DNA from: Streptomyces sp. MUM 203J
GTDB lineage: Bacteria > Actinomycetota > Actinomycetes > Streptomycetales > Streptomycetaceae
Reading direction: 5' to 3'
Assembly (NCBI RefSeq): GCF_022414595.1
Contig: NZ_JADWYO010000022.1
Coordinates: forward strand, 1 to 64,000
Length of the DNA stretch: 64,000 bases
Of the stretch, positions 18,886 through 29,204 are shown piece after piece. Under the pieces are notes generated by a model. It saw only the letters and a program-made list of their open reading frames with translations, was not told the origin of the DNA and did not search any database. Each line of letters begins with the position of its first letter. Position 1 is the stretch's first letter. The position numbers were made by a program, and so were the translations under genes.

Positions 18886-20028
18886 GTGACCACATCCGCC
18901 ACCCCCGCCGGAGAACGGCCCGCCGGAGACCGGCCGAAGCGTCAGCACACCGCCGGGGTCGACCCGCTGGGCACGCTCCGTACTCCCTCGGACCCGGAGT
19001 GCGATGTGTACCTGACCGGCCCGGTGTTCCTCGACATCATCTTCACCGGTCTCGACAGCGCCCCCGTCCGCGGCACCGAGACCTGGGCCCGCGGCATGGG
19101 CTCCAGCCCCGGCGGCGTCGCCAACCTGGCCACCGCCCTCGCCAGGCTCGGGCTGCGCACCTCACTGGCCGCCGCGTTCGGGGACGACCACTACGGCGAG
19201 TACTGCTGGGACACCCTGGCACGCGGCGAGGGCATCGACCTGTCCCGGTCGCGCACCGTGCCCGGCTGGCACTCCCCGGTGACCGTCTCCATGGCCTACG
19301 ACGGTGAGCGCACCATGGTGTCCCACGGTCACGAGGCCCCGCCCCCGGAGGGCGCCCTGCCGTCCTGCCCGCCACGCGCGCGTGCCGCCGTCGTCTCCCT
19401 CGCGCCGGGCCGTCAGGAGCCGTGGGTGGCCGAGGCCGCGCGGCGCTCCACGCGGGTCTTCGCGGACGTGGGCTGGGACGACACCGGCCGCTGGGATCTG
19501 GCCGCGCTGCCCGACCTGGCCCACTGCGAGGCCTTCCTGCCGAACGCCCAGGAGGCCATGCGCTACACCCGTACCGACTGTCCCCGCGCCGCCGCCCGCG
19601 CCCTCGCGGACAGGGTGAGGCTCGCGGTGGTCACGCTCGGCCCCGAGGGTGCGTACGCGGTCGACAGCGGCACCGGCGAGACCGCCGAGGTGCCCGGCAT
19701 CGACGTCACCGCCCTGGATCCCACGGGCGCCGGGGACGTGTTCGTCGCGGGGTTCCTGACCGGCACCCTCGCGGGCTGGCCGCTCCACGACCGTCTGGCG
19801 TTCGCCGGGCTGACGGCGGCGCTGTCGGTGCAGGAGTTCGGCGGGTCGCTCTCCGCACCCGGCTGGGTCGAGATCGCGGCCTGGTGGCAGTACGCGCAGA
19901 GCTGCTCCACCGAGGACCCGGCCGCGCTGCGCCGCTACTCCTTCCTCGACGCCCTGCTGCCCGCCCCCGCCCGGCCCGTACCGCTGAGCAGGGCGGTGCC
20001 CACCATCGGTTTCCGCCGCTCGGCCTGA
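18886..20028 (+). CDS. PfkB-family carbohydrate kinase
   Basis: A 380-residue ribokinase-fold sugar or nucleoside kinase. The first signature is SPGGVANLATALARLG (about 64-80), the second DPTGAGDVFVAGF (near 280), with the catalytic Asp in GAGD. The N-terminal 40 residues are a polar, probably disordered extension. The substrate is not evident. The GTG start at 18886 has a GGGGAG site. It is divergent from the TPR gene (254-bp gap) and stands alone before PhoH. Confidence 0.85.
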   Translation: MTTSATPAGERPAGDRPKRQHTAGVDPLGTLRTPSDPECDVYLTGPVFLDIIFTGLDSAPVRGTETWARGMGSSPGGVANLATALARLGLRTSLAAAFGDDHYGEYCWDTLARGEGIDLSRSRTVPGWHSPVTVSMAYDGERTMVSHGHEAPPPEGALPSCPPRARAAVVSLAPGRQEPWVAEAARRSTRVFADVGWDDTGRWDLAALPDLAHCEAFLPNAQEAMRYTRTDCPRAAARALADRVRLAVVTLGPEGAYAVDSGTGETAEVPGIDVTALDPTGAGDVFVAGFLTGTLAGWPLHDRLAFAGLTAALSVQEFGGSLSAPGWVEIAAWWQYAQSCSTEDPAALRRYSFLDALLPAPARPVPLSRAVPTIGFRRSA

Positions 20029-20169
20029 ACCCCGGGGCCGCACCCGGACTCCTCCGGCCGTAAAAGCCTTCAGCGTTGTCAGCCGGACGCCGTACCCTGG
20101 ACAGTCCAGAGGTTGTCGAGCGGCGAGAACCCTGCAACAGGAGGTATGCGCAGGCCAGAGAGCCGGCCC

Positions 20170-21165
20170 ATGACTCAGACACCCACAGACCAGGTACGAG
20201 CCCACTTCACCGTACCCGCGAAGCACCCGATGGTGACCGTGCTCGGCTCGGGTGACGCGCTGCTCCGTGTGATCGAGAACGCGTTCCCGCACACCGACAT
20301 CCACGTCCGGGGCAACGAGATCAGCGCCACCGGCGACGCCACGGAAGTCGCCCTCGTCCAGCGCCTGTTCGACGAGATGATGCTGGTACTGCGCACCGGG
20401 CAGCCGATGACGGAGGACGCCGTGGAGCGGTCCATCGCCATGTTGAAGGAGGAGACCGGGGGAGCGGCCGTCGAGACGCCGTCCGAGGTCCTCACCCAGA
20501 ACATCCTCTCCAGCCGCGGACGCACCATCCGCCCCAAGACGCTCAACCAGAAGCGGTACGTCGACGCGATCGACAAGCACACGATCGTCTTCGGGATAGG
20601 CCCCGCCGGTACCGGAAAGACGTACCTGGCGATGGCGAAGGCCGTCCAGGCACTCCAGTCCAAGCAGGTCAACCGGATCATCCTGACCCGGCCGGCCGTC
20701 GAGGCGGGCGAGCGGCTCGGCTTCCTGCCGGGCACGCTCTACGAGAAGATCGACCCCTACCTGCGGCCTCTCTACGACGCGCTGCACGACATGCTGGACC
20801 CGGACTCGATCCCCCGCCTGATGGCCGCCGGGACGATCGAGGTCGCGCCGCTCGCGTACATGAGGGGCCGGACCCTGAACGACGCGTTCATCATCCTCGA
20901 CGAGGCGCAGAACACGAATCCCGAGCAGATGAAGATGTTCCTCACCCGGCTCGGTTTCGACTCGAAGATCGTCATCACTGGTGACGTGACGCAGGTGGAC
21001 CTGCCCAACGGGACCAGGAGCGGTCTGCGCCAGGTCCGGGAGATCCTCGAAGGCGTCCCCGACGTCCACTTCTCACTTCTCACGTCGCGCGACGTCGTCC
21101 GGCACAAGCTGGTGGGCCGTATCGTCGACGCGTACGAGAAGTACGACAGCCGCAACGGGAAGTAG
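20170..21165 (+). CDS. PhoH family ATPase
   Basis: A cytoplasmic P-loop ATPase/helicase-like protein linked to RNA metabolism. The 331-residue product has Walker A GPAGTGKT (144-151), Walker B IILDEAQN (241-248), [12 protein letters not shown] and the [15 protein letters not shown] sensor region; an N-terminal KH-like part ([15 protein letters not shown]) precedes it. The start at 20170 (MTQTPTD) fits the family; ATG 20146 with an adjacent AGGAGGT is the alternative and would add eight residues. It is 13 bp from ybeY, a partnership conserved across bacteria. Confidence 0.93.
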   Translation: MTQTPTDQVRAHFTVPAKHPMVTVLGSGDALLRVIENAFPHTDIHVRGNEISATGDATEVALVQRLFDEMMLVLRTGQPMTEDAVERSIAMLKEETGGAAVETPSEVLTQNILSSRGRTIRPKTLNQKRYVDAIDKHTIVFGIGPAGTGKTYLAMAKAVQALQSKQVNRIILTRPAVEAGERLGFLPGTLYEKIDPYLRPLYDALHDMLDPDSIPRLMAAGTIEVAPLAYMRGRTLNDAFIILDEAQNTNPEQMKMFLTRLGFDSKIVITGDVTQVDLPNGTRSGLRQVREILEGVPDVHFSLLTSRDVVRHKLVGRIVDAYEKYDSRNGK

Positions 21166-21178
21166 ACCGAACAGCACC

Positions 21179-21676
21179 ATGTCGATCGACGTCAACAACG
21201 AGTCCGGCACCGAGGTCGACGAAGAGGCCATCCTCGACGTCGCCCGCTACGCGCTCACGCGCATGCGCATCCACCCCCTCTCCGAGCTGTCGGTGATCGT
21301 CATCGACACCGAGGCGATGGAGCAGTTGCACATCCAGTGGATGGACCTGCCGGGCCCGACGGATGTCATGTCCTTCCCGATGGACGAGCTGCGTCCGCCG
21401 GCCAAGGACGACGAGGAGCCCCCGCAGGGGCTCCTCGGTGACATCGTGCTCTGCCCCGAAGTGGCCGAGAAGCAGGGCCGCGAGGCCCCGACGGAGCACT
21501 CCATGGACGAGGAGCTCCAGCTCCTCACCGTCCACGGGGTGCTGCACCTGCTGGGCTACGACCACGAGGAGCCCGACGAGAAGGCCGAGATGTTCGGGCT
21601 CCAGGCGGCGATCGTCGACGGCTGGCGCGCGGAGAGGGGTCTCACCGGCCCCTCCCCGGCGCCGACCGTCTCCTGA
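21179..21676 (+). CDS. ybeY: rRNA maturation RNase YbeY
   Basis: A 165-residue zinc-dependent endoribonuclease for 16S rRNA 3'-end maturation and ribosome quality control. The metal site [13 protein letters not shown] has three His (119, 123, 129), and [11 protein letters not shown] is the family's other signature. The protein has a normal core with a slightly acidic insert ([11 protein letters not shown]). It sits 13 bp after PhoH and 5 bp before the CNNM-type gene, so it is in an operon that continues to era. Confidence 0.96.
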   Translation: MSIDVNNESGTEVDEEAILDVARYALTRMRIHPLSELSVIVIDTEAMEQLHIQWMDLPGPTDVMSFPMDELRPPAKDDEEPPQGLLGDIVLCPEVAEKQGREAPTEHSMDEELQLLTVHGVLHLLGYDHEEPDEKAEMFGLQAAIVDGWRAERGLTGPSPAPTVS

Positions 21677-21681
21677 CCGCC

Positions 21682-22977
21682 ATGACGGCCCAACTGGTTC
21701 TCGGCGCGGTCGCGCTGGTGATCGTCGCCTGGCTCGCCGCGTCCGCCGAGGCCGGGATCGCCCGGGTCTCCAGCTTCCGCGCGGCCGAGGCCGTACGGAA
21801 CGGGCGGCGCGGTGCCGCCAGGCTCGCTCAGATCGCCTCGGACCCCACCCGCTACCTGAACGTGGCCCTCCTGGTGCGCGTCGCCTGCGAGATGGCCGCC
21901 GCCGCGCTCGTCACGTACGTGTGCCTGGAGGAGTTCGAGGAGACCTGGAGCGCGCTGGTCGTCGCGATCGGCGTGATGGTCCTCGTCTCGTACGTCGCCG
22001 TCGGTGTCTCGCCGCGCACCATCGGCCGCCAGCACCCGCTGAACACGGCCACCGCCGCCGCGTACGTGCTGCTGCCGCTGGCCCGGATCATGGGTCCGGT
22101 CCCGCAGCTGCTGATCCTCATCGGCAACGCCCTGACCCCTGGCAGGGGCTTCCGCAAGGGCCCCTTCGCCTCCGAGGCGGAGCTGCGCGCCATGGTCGAC
22201 CTGGCCGAGCAGGAGTCCCTCATCGAGGACGAGGAGCGCCGGATGGTGCACTCCGTCTTCGAGCTGGGCGACACCCTGGTGCGCGAGGTGATGGTGCCGC
22301 GCACCGACCTGGTGTCCATCGAGCGGTACAAGACCATCCGCCAGGCCCTCACGCTCGCGCTGCGGTCCGGCTTCTCCCGTATCCCCGTCACCGGGGAGAA
22401 CGAGGACGACGTCGTCGGCATCGTGTACCTCAAGGACCTCGTCCGCAAGACGCACATCAACCGGGACGCCGAGAGCGATCTGGTGTCCACCGCCATGCGC
22501 GCCGCGACCTTCGTGCCCGACACGAAGAACGCCGGCGATCTGCTGCGCGAGATGCAGCAGGAGCACAGCCATGTCGCCGTCGTCATCGACGAGTACGGCG
22601 GCACGGCCGGGATCGTCACCATCGAGGACATCCTGGAGGAGATCGTCGGGGAGATCGCGGACGAGTACGACCGCGAGCTGCCGCCCGTGGAGGAGCTGGG
22701 GGACGGCCGCTACCGCGTCACGGCCCGGCTGGACATCGGTGACCTGGGCGAGCTGTTCGGCCTGGACGCGTACGACGACGAGGACGTCGAGACGGTCGGC
22801 GGCCTGCTGGCCAAGTCCCTGGGACGGGTCCCGATCGCCGGGGCGACAGCGGTGGTGGATCTGCCGGACGGCCGGTTCCTGCGGCTCACCGCCGAATCCC
22901 CGGCGGGGCGGCGCAACCGGATCGTGACGGTCCTGGCGGAGCCCGTACCGCCGCATCCGGAGGAGGAGGCGGAGTGA
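21682..22977 (+). CDS. CNNM/CorC-type membrane protein with CBS domains
   Basis: A 431-residue hemolysin-family (CorB/CNNM-like) protein, probably a divalent-cation transporter or regulator. A DUF21 region with hydrophobic segments (about 1-22, 60-80, 90-112, 122-146) precedes two CBS motifs (VPRTDLVSIERYKTIRQAL and HVAVVIDEYGGTAGIVTIEDI at about 210-325) and the C-terminal CorC_HlyC domain (RYRVTARLDIGDLGELFG). Older names call it hemolysin; lysis activity is not implied. The TGA stop overlaps the GTG of the next gene (GTGA). Confidence 0.92.
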   Translation: MTAQLVLGAVALVIVAWLAASAEAGIARVSSFRAAEAVRNGRRGAARLAQIASDPTRYLNVALLVRVACEMAAAALVTYVCLEEFEETWSALVVAIGVMVLVSYVAVGVSPRTIGRQHPLNTATAAAYVLLPLARIMGPVPQLLILIGNALTPGRGFRKGPFASEAELRAMVDLAEQESLIEDEERRMVHSVFELGDTLVREVMVPRTDLVSIERYKTIRQALTLALRSGFSRIPVTGENEDDVVGIVYLKDLVRKTHINRDAESDLVSTAMRAATFVPDTKNAGDLLREMQQEHSHVAVVIDEYGGTAGIVTIEDILEEIVGEIADEYDRELPPVEELGDGRYRVTARLDIGDLGELFGLDAYDDEDVETVGGLLAKSLGRVPIAGATAVVDLPDGRFLRLTAESPAGRRNRIVTVLAEPVPPHPEEEAE

Positions 22978-23333
22978 CACCGGAGCAGCTGCGGGCGTTC
23001 TGCCTGGACTTCGCCGACGCGGTGGAGGACTTCCCGTTCGGGCCGGAGACGTCCGTCTTCAAGGTGGCCGGGAAGATGTTCGCGCTCACCGCGCTGGACG
23101 GCTCACCGCTGACGGTGAACCTGAAGTGCGAGCCGGAGAACGCGGTACGGCTCCGTGCCGAGCACCCCTCCCTGATCGCCCCCGGCTACCACATGAACAA
23201 GCGCCACTGGAACACCGTCACCGTCGACGGGGACCTCCCCGAGCGGCTGGTCCGGGAGCTGATCGAGGACTCGTACGACCTGGTGGTCGCGGGGCTGCCG
23301 CGGGCCGAGCGCCTGAGGCTGGACCGCGGCTGA
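22974..23333 (+). CDS. MmcQ/YjbR family DNA-binding-like protein
   Basis: A 119-residue protein with the MmcQ/YjbR (CyaY-like fold) pattern: MTPEQLRAFCLDFADAVEDFPFGPETSVFKVAGKMFAL, then VNLKCEPENAVRLRAEHPSLIAPGYHMNKRHWNTV. The family is described as DNA-binding-like, but its role is not settled. The GTG start overlaps the stop of the CNNM-type gene, so translation is coupled. Confidence 0.9.
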   Translation: MTPEQLRAFCLDFADAVEDFPFGPETSVFKVAGKMFALTALDGSPLTVNLKCEPENAVRLRAEHPSLIAPGYHMNKRHWNTVTVDGDLPERLVRELIEDSYDLVVAGLPRAERLRLDRG

Positions 23334-23359
23334 TCCCGGTCCCGATCTATGCTCGGGGC

Positions 23360-23713
23360 ATGACACAGAGCACCGGGCTTGACCCCGAGGACCGGAAGAT
23401 CATCACGCTGGCGCGCAGCGCACGGGCCCGCAACGGGGTGCCCGAGGGCGCGGCGGTGCGGGACGAGACCGGCCGTACGTACGTCGCCGGGACCGTCGCA
23501 CTGGAGTCCCTGAAGCTGAGCGCGCTGCAGACCGCCGTCGCGATGGCGGTGGCGAGCGGGGCGAAGTCGCTGGAGGCGGCTGCGGTGGTGTCCGAGGCGG
23601 CGGCGGTAGCCGACCTGGACCGGGCGGCGGTGCGGGATCTGGGGGGCGCGGACACGCCGGTGCTGCTCGCGGGGCCGGACGCGGAACTGCGGGCGACCGT
23701 CACCGCGGGCTGA
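23360..23713 (+). CDS. Cytidine deaminase-like protein lacking catalytic residues
   Basis: A 117-residue protein at the place where many bacteria carry cdd (between ybeY and era). It keeps the general alpha/beta outline (TLARSARARNGVPEGAAVRDETGRTYVAGTVALESLKLSALQTAVAMAVASG), but contains no Cys and no His at all. The zinc-binding (C/H)AE and PCxxC motifs of cytidine deaminase are therefore absent and it cannot be an active zinc deaminase. Actinobacterial homologues are often annotated as cytidine deaminase. It starts at ATG 23360, 6 nt after TATGCT, a leaderless pattern. Actual role unknown. Confidence 0.75.
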   Translation: MTQSTGLDPEDRKIITLARSARARNGVPEGAAVRDETGRTYVAGTVALESLKLSALQTAVAMAVASGAKSLEAAAVVSEAAAVADLDRAAVRDLGGADTPVLLAGPDAELRATVTAG

Positions 23714-23798
23714 GGGGGCGCCGCCCCGGCCCGCGGCGGCGGGCACTGTGGGCGGGCACTGTCGGTGGCGGGTGGCTGGATCAGGGAGAATGGCGGGC

Positions 23799-24740
23799 AT
23801 GAGCGTGCGTAAAGTTGAAACCGAAGGCGTCCACCGGTCCGGGTTCGCCTGTTTTGTCGGGCGGCCCAACGCGGGCAAGTCCACCCTCACGAACGCTCTG
23901 GTGGGGCAGAAGGTCGCCATCACCTCCAACCGCCCGCAGACCACCCGCCACACCGTGCGGGGCATCGTGCACCGCCCCGACGCCCAGCTCGTGCTCGTCG
24001 ACACGCCGGGGCTGCACAAGCCGCGCACCCTGCTCGGCGAGCGGCTCAACGACGTCGTGCGCACGACCTGGGCCGAGGTCGACGTGATCGGTTTCTGTCT
24101 GCCCGCCGACCAGAAGGTGGGCCCGGGCGACCGGTTCATCGCCAAGGAACTGGCCGGGATCAAGAAGACCCCCAAGGTCGCGATCGTGACCAAGACGGAC
24201 CTCGTCGACTCCAAGACGCTGGCCGAGCAGCTCATCGCGATCGACCGGCTCGGCAAGGAGCTGGGCATCGAGTGGCAGGAGATCGTGCCGGTCTCCGCCG
24301 TCGGTGAGAAGCAGGTCGGCCTGCTCGCGGACCTGCTGGTCCCGCTGCTGCCGGAGGGCCCCGCGCTGTACCCGGAGGGCGACCTCACGGACGAGCCCGA
24401 GCAGGTCATGGTGGCCGAGCTGATCCGTGAGGCGGCGCTGGAGGGCGTGCGGGACGAGCTGCCGCACTCCATCGCGGTGGTCGTGGAGGAGATGCTGCCC
24501 CGCGAGGACCGCCCGGCCGACCGGCCGCTGCTGGACATCCACGCCAACGTCTACATCGAGCGCCCCAGCCAGAAGGGCATCATCATCGGCCCCAAGGGCA
24601 AGCGCCTGAAGGAGGTCGGCATCAAGTCCCGCAAGCACATCGAGGCCCTGCTCGGGACTCCCGTCTTCCTGGACCTGCATGTGAAGGTCGCCAAGGACTG
24701 GCAGCGGGACCCGCGGCAGCTGCGGAAGCTGGGGTTCTGA
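23799..24740 (+). CDS. era: GTPase Era
   Basis: Era is an essential Ras-like GTPase that binds the 3' end of 16S rRNA during 30S assembly. The 313-residue protein has G1 GRPNAGKST (21-29), switch ITSNRPQTTRHTVRG, G3 DTPGLHKP, G4 TKTDL and the C-terminal KH domain with GIIIGPKGKRLKEVG. Start 23799 (MSVRK) is chosen over 23790 because GAGAAT lies 7 nt upstream, giving either a leaderless mRNA or an AGGGAGA site 9 nt away. Confidence 0.97.
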   Translation: MSVRKVETEGVHRSGFACFVGRPNAGKSTLTNALVGQKVAITSNRPQTTRHTVRGIVHRPDAQLVLVDTPGLHKPRTLLGERLNDVVRTTWAEVDVIGFCLPADQKVGPGDRFIAKELAGIKKTPKVAIVTKTDLVDSKTLAEQLIAIDRLGKELGIEWQEIVPVSAVGEKQVGLLADLLVPLLPEGPALYPEGDLTDEPEQVMVAELIREAALEGVRDELPHSIAVVVEEMLPREDRPADRPLLDIHANVYIERPSQKGIIIGPKGKRLKEVGIKSRKHIEALLGTPVFLDLHVKVAKDWQRDPRQLRKLGF

Positions 24741-24884
24741 GCGGCGCCCACAGCTCCCGCCGGAGGCCGACGCGGCCGTCCGGACCCGGTACGGCCCCCG
24801 CACGGAGCCGCCCGGAGGCGGGACACGGGGGCGGCCCCCGCGACGGCCGTTCCGTTCGCGGAAGCCGGGGTGCTGGGGGTGCCC

Positions 24885-25148
24885 CTAGGCGCCCTCTCCC
24901 AGGACCCGCGCGATCAGGATGCGCTGCGCGTCCGTCAGGCCCGGGTCCGCGCAGTGGACCGTGCGGTCGTCGACCGTGATCGTGTAGCTGAACCCGTCGG
25001 GGACGGCGGCCTGCGCGGAGGCCGTCCCCGCGAGGGCCGCCTCCGCCAGGGCGTGCCAGCCGGCCGCGTCGGGCCTGGCGGCCGTGTCGACCTCCGCCCG
25101 CCGCTCGATACCCGCGAAGCCTCCGGTGCGCCGTACCGCGATCCGCAT
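24885..25148 (-). CDS. Emfourin-type protealysin inhibitor
   Basis: An 87-residue protein matching the emfourin family of proteinaceous inhibitors of M4 metalloproteases: MRIAVRRTGGFAGIERRAEVDTA, then FSYTITVDDRTVHCADPGLTDAQRILIARVL. No signal peptide, consistent with inhibition inside the cell. It starts 9 nt downstream of the stop of the M4 protease gene, so enzyme and inhibitor are made from one transcript, as known for protealysin-emfourin pairs. The convergent gap to era (24741-24884) holds only weak GC-rich hairpins. Confidence 0.85.
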   Translation of the reverse strand: MRIAVRRTGGFAGIERRAEVDTAARPDAAGWHALAEAALAGTASAQAAVPDGFSYTITVDDRTVHCADPGLTDAQRILIARVLGEGA

Positions 25149-25157
25149 GGTCCCTGT

Positions 25158-26234
25158 CTACCGGGTGGGCACCCCGACCGTCGACCAGGCCTTCACGACC
25201 GCCTCGTCCTCCGCCCCGCCCTCGCCGTAACGCTCCCGCGCCGCCGCCACCGTCAGCCGGGCGAACGACGCGAAGTCGGACGTCTCCTTGAGCTTGCCGC
25301 CGGTCAGCACGTCGTACCAGATCTGCCCGGCCTTCTCCCACGCGTACCCGCCGAGCGCCGTCGCCAGCAGGTAGAACGCGTGGTTGGGAATCCCGGAGTT
25401 GATGTGCACGCCGCCGTTGTCGCGGCCCGTGTGGACGTAGTCCTCCATGGTCGCGGGCTGCGGGTCCCTGCCGAGCAGGTCGTCGTCGTAGGCGGTGCCG
25501 GGGGCCTTCATGGAGCGCAGGGCCGTGCCCTCGACCCGGTCGGTGAACAGGCCCTCACCGATCAGCCAGTCGGCCTGCCCGGCGGTCTGGCCCAGGACGC
25601 GCTGCTTGACCAGCGTTCCGAAGACGTCCGACACCGACTCGTTGAGCGCGCCCGGCTGGCTGAAGTAGGCCAGGTTCGCGGTGTACTGGGTGACGCCGTG
25701 TCCCAGCTCGTGGGCGATGACGTCCACCGGGAGCGTGAAGTCCCGGAAGATCTCCCCGTCGCCGTCCCCGAACACCATCCGCTCGCCGTTCCAGAAGGCG
25801 TTGCCGTAGTCCTGCCCGTAGTGGACGGTCGCGTCCAGCGGCAGCCCCGAACCGTCGATGGAGTCCCGGCCGTAGGCCTCCAGCAGCAGCTCGAACGTCG
25901 CGCCGAGCCCCGCGTACGCGCGGTTGACGGTCGCGTCTGCGGTCGGCTCGTCGCCCTCGCCCCGCACCTGCCGCCCCGGCAGCCGGGTGCCGCGCTCCGC
26001 GTCGTACACGGTCCGGCTCGGCGCACCGGCGGGCGTGGGCGGCGTCAGCGTACGGACGCCGGTGACGGTGGTGAGGCGGCGCCCGGTGCGGTGTCCGGAG
26101 TCCGCGACCAGGGTGCGGCGGGCCGCCCCGGCGACGGCCGGGTCCGGGGCCTGGGCCAGGCGGTCCAGCAGGTGGGGCGGGACGATCCCGCAGAAGGCGG
26201 GGGAGGCGTGCGGTGACCGCGGCAGAGGAGTCAT
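25158..26234 (-). CDS. M4 family metallopeptidase (protealysin-like)
   Basis: A 358-residue thermolysin-family zinc protease. HELGHGVTQY (175-184) provides the two His ligands and catalytic Glu; the third ligand Glu199 is in GALNESVSDVFG; HINSGIPNHAFYLLA is the substrate-side motif. The propeptide is short (about 55 residues, with AFCGIVPPHLLDRLA), characteristic of protealysin rather than secreted thermolysin; no signal peptide is present. ATG 26234 follows CACATT by 7 nt, a leaderless pattern; TTG 26243 is in frame too. The linked emfourin gene supports the assignment. It is divergent from leuA. Confidence 0.9.
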   Translation of the reverse strand: MTPLPRSPHASPAFCGIVPPHLLDRLAQAPDPAVAGAARRTLVADSGHRTGRRLTTVTGVRTLTPPTPAGAPSRTVYDAERGTRLPGRQVRGEGDEPTADATVNRAYAGLGATFELLLEAYGRDSIDGSGLPLDATVHYGQDYGNAFWNGERMVFGDGDGEIFRDFTLPVDVIAHELGHGVTQYTANLAYFSQPGALNESVSDVFGTLVKQRVLGQTAGQADWLIGEGLFTDRVEGTALRSMKAPGTAYDDDLLGRDPQPATMEDYVHTGRDNGGVHINSGIPNHAFYLLATALGGYAWEKAGQIWYDVLTGGKLKETSDFASFARLTVAAARERYGEGGAEDEAVVKAWSTVGVPTR

Positions 26235-26250
26235 GCCTTGCAATGTGGCA

Positions 26251-26269
26251 CTCTGTCATCGCTCTGTCA
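26251..26269. promoter_or_regulatory. Direct repeat CTCTGTCA x2 upstream of the M4 protease gene
   Basis: Two copies of CTCTGTCA (26251-26258 and 26262-26269) are spaced 11 bp apart, one helical turn, just upstream of the protease -10-like element. A third partial TGTCGCGGG-side copy is not convincing. It may be an operator; the regulator is unknown. Confidence 0.4.
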
Positions 26270-26320
26270 CCACCCGCGACAGGGATTGACGAAAAGGAGT
26301 GATAGGTCACGCTTTGGGGG

Positions 26321-28297
<1,977 letters not shown>

Positions 28298-28317
28298 TCC
28301 GGCCGGGCCTTGGCCCG

Positions 28318-28350
28318 CGAACCCCGTCCATCCACCGTGGACGGGGTTCG
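28318..28350 (+). terminator. Terminator of leuA
   Basis: Perfect 13-bp arms CGAACCCCGTCCA (28318-28330) and TGGACGGGGTTCG (28338-28350), loop TCCACCG, 20 bp after the leuA stop. Confidence 0.88.
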
Positions 28351-28455
28351 GCCATGTCCGTGGCGTTCTCATGACGAGGTACTGACGGCACATCACCGAT
28401 GTGGCTAACATCACGTGCACATCGGCACAGTGGCCGAGGCGTCTGGAGGTGCGAC

Positions 28456-29160
28456 GTGCAGCCAGCACGGGGATCACGCGGATCACGCGGCCGAAAGCTC
28501 CGCCTTTGCTCCGTACACACCTCGTGGCACACCGTGGGCGACGGGGAGTTCTTCTGCCCCGGCTGCGGCGGGGACCGCAACTACCGACGCCGCACCGGCC
28601 GCCGCAGACTCACCCTGCTCGGGGTCCCGCTGCTGCCGCGGGGCGCCGCCGGGCCGGTGATCGAGTGCGCGGGCTGCCACGAGCACTTCGGGCCCGAAGC
28701 CCTCGACCAGCCGACCACCGCCCGCTTCTCCGCGATGCTCCGGGACGCCGTGCACACCGTGGCCCTCGCGGTGCTGGCCGCCGGCGGCACCGCGTCTCCC
28801 AGCGTCGTGAGGACCGCCGTCGGGGCCGTCCGGGCCGCCGGGTACGAGGACTGCACCCCCGACAGCCTCACCGGGCTCATCGACGCGCTCGCCGCCGACA
28901 CCGGGCGGTTCGTCGCCGGTACCGAGGGGCCGTGCGGCGCCGCGCTCGCCATCGAACTGCACGAGGCGCTGGACCCGCTGACCCCGCACCTCGCCGGCGT
29001 GGGCCGCGAGTCGATCCTCCTCCAGGGCGCGCGGATCGCCCTCGCGGACGGGGCGTACATCCCGGCTGAGCGGGAGGTGCTCACCACCGTGGGCGAGGCG
29101 CTGAGGCTGTGCCCGGACGACACGGCCCGCCTCATGGACGAGGCGCGGGCGCCGTTCTAG
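28456..29160 (+). CDS. TerB family tellurite resistance-like protein with zinc ribbon
   Basis: A 234-residue protein: a Cys-rich N-terminal module (FFCPGCGGDRNYRRRTGRRR and IECAGCHEHFG, two CxxC pairs at about 35-75, a zinc ribbon) followed by a helical TerB-like domain (AVLAAGGTASPSVVRTAVGAV to the C-terminal IALADGAYIPAEREVLTTVGEALRL). TerB-domain proteins bind metals or membranes; the exact role is unknown. The GTG at 28456 has GGAGG 6 nt upstream. It stands alone after the leuA terminator. Confidence 0.82.
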   Translation: MQPARGSRGSRGRKLRLCSVHTSWHTVGDGEFFCPGCGGDRNYRRRTGRRRLTLLGVPLLPRGAAGPVIECAGCHEHFGPEALDQPTTARFSAMLRDAVHTVALAVLAAGGTASPSVVRTAVGAVRAAGYEDCTPDSLTGLIDALAADTGRFVAGTEGPCGAALAIELHEALDPLTPHLAGVGRESILLQGARIALADGAYIPAEREVLTTVGEALRLCPDDTARLMDEARAPF

Positions 29161-29204
29161 CGGAACGGCACCCGCGCCTCGGGACCTGCCCGTACGGGAC
29201 GGGG

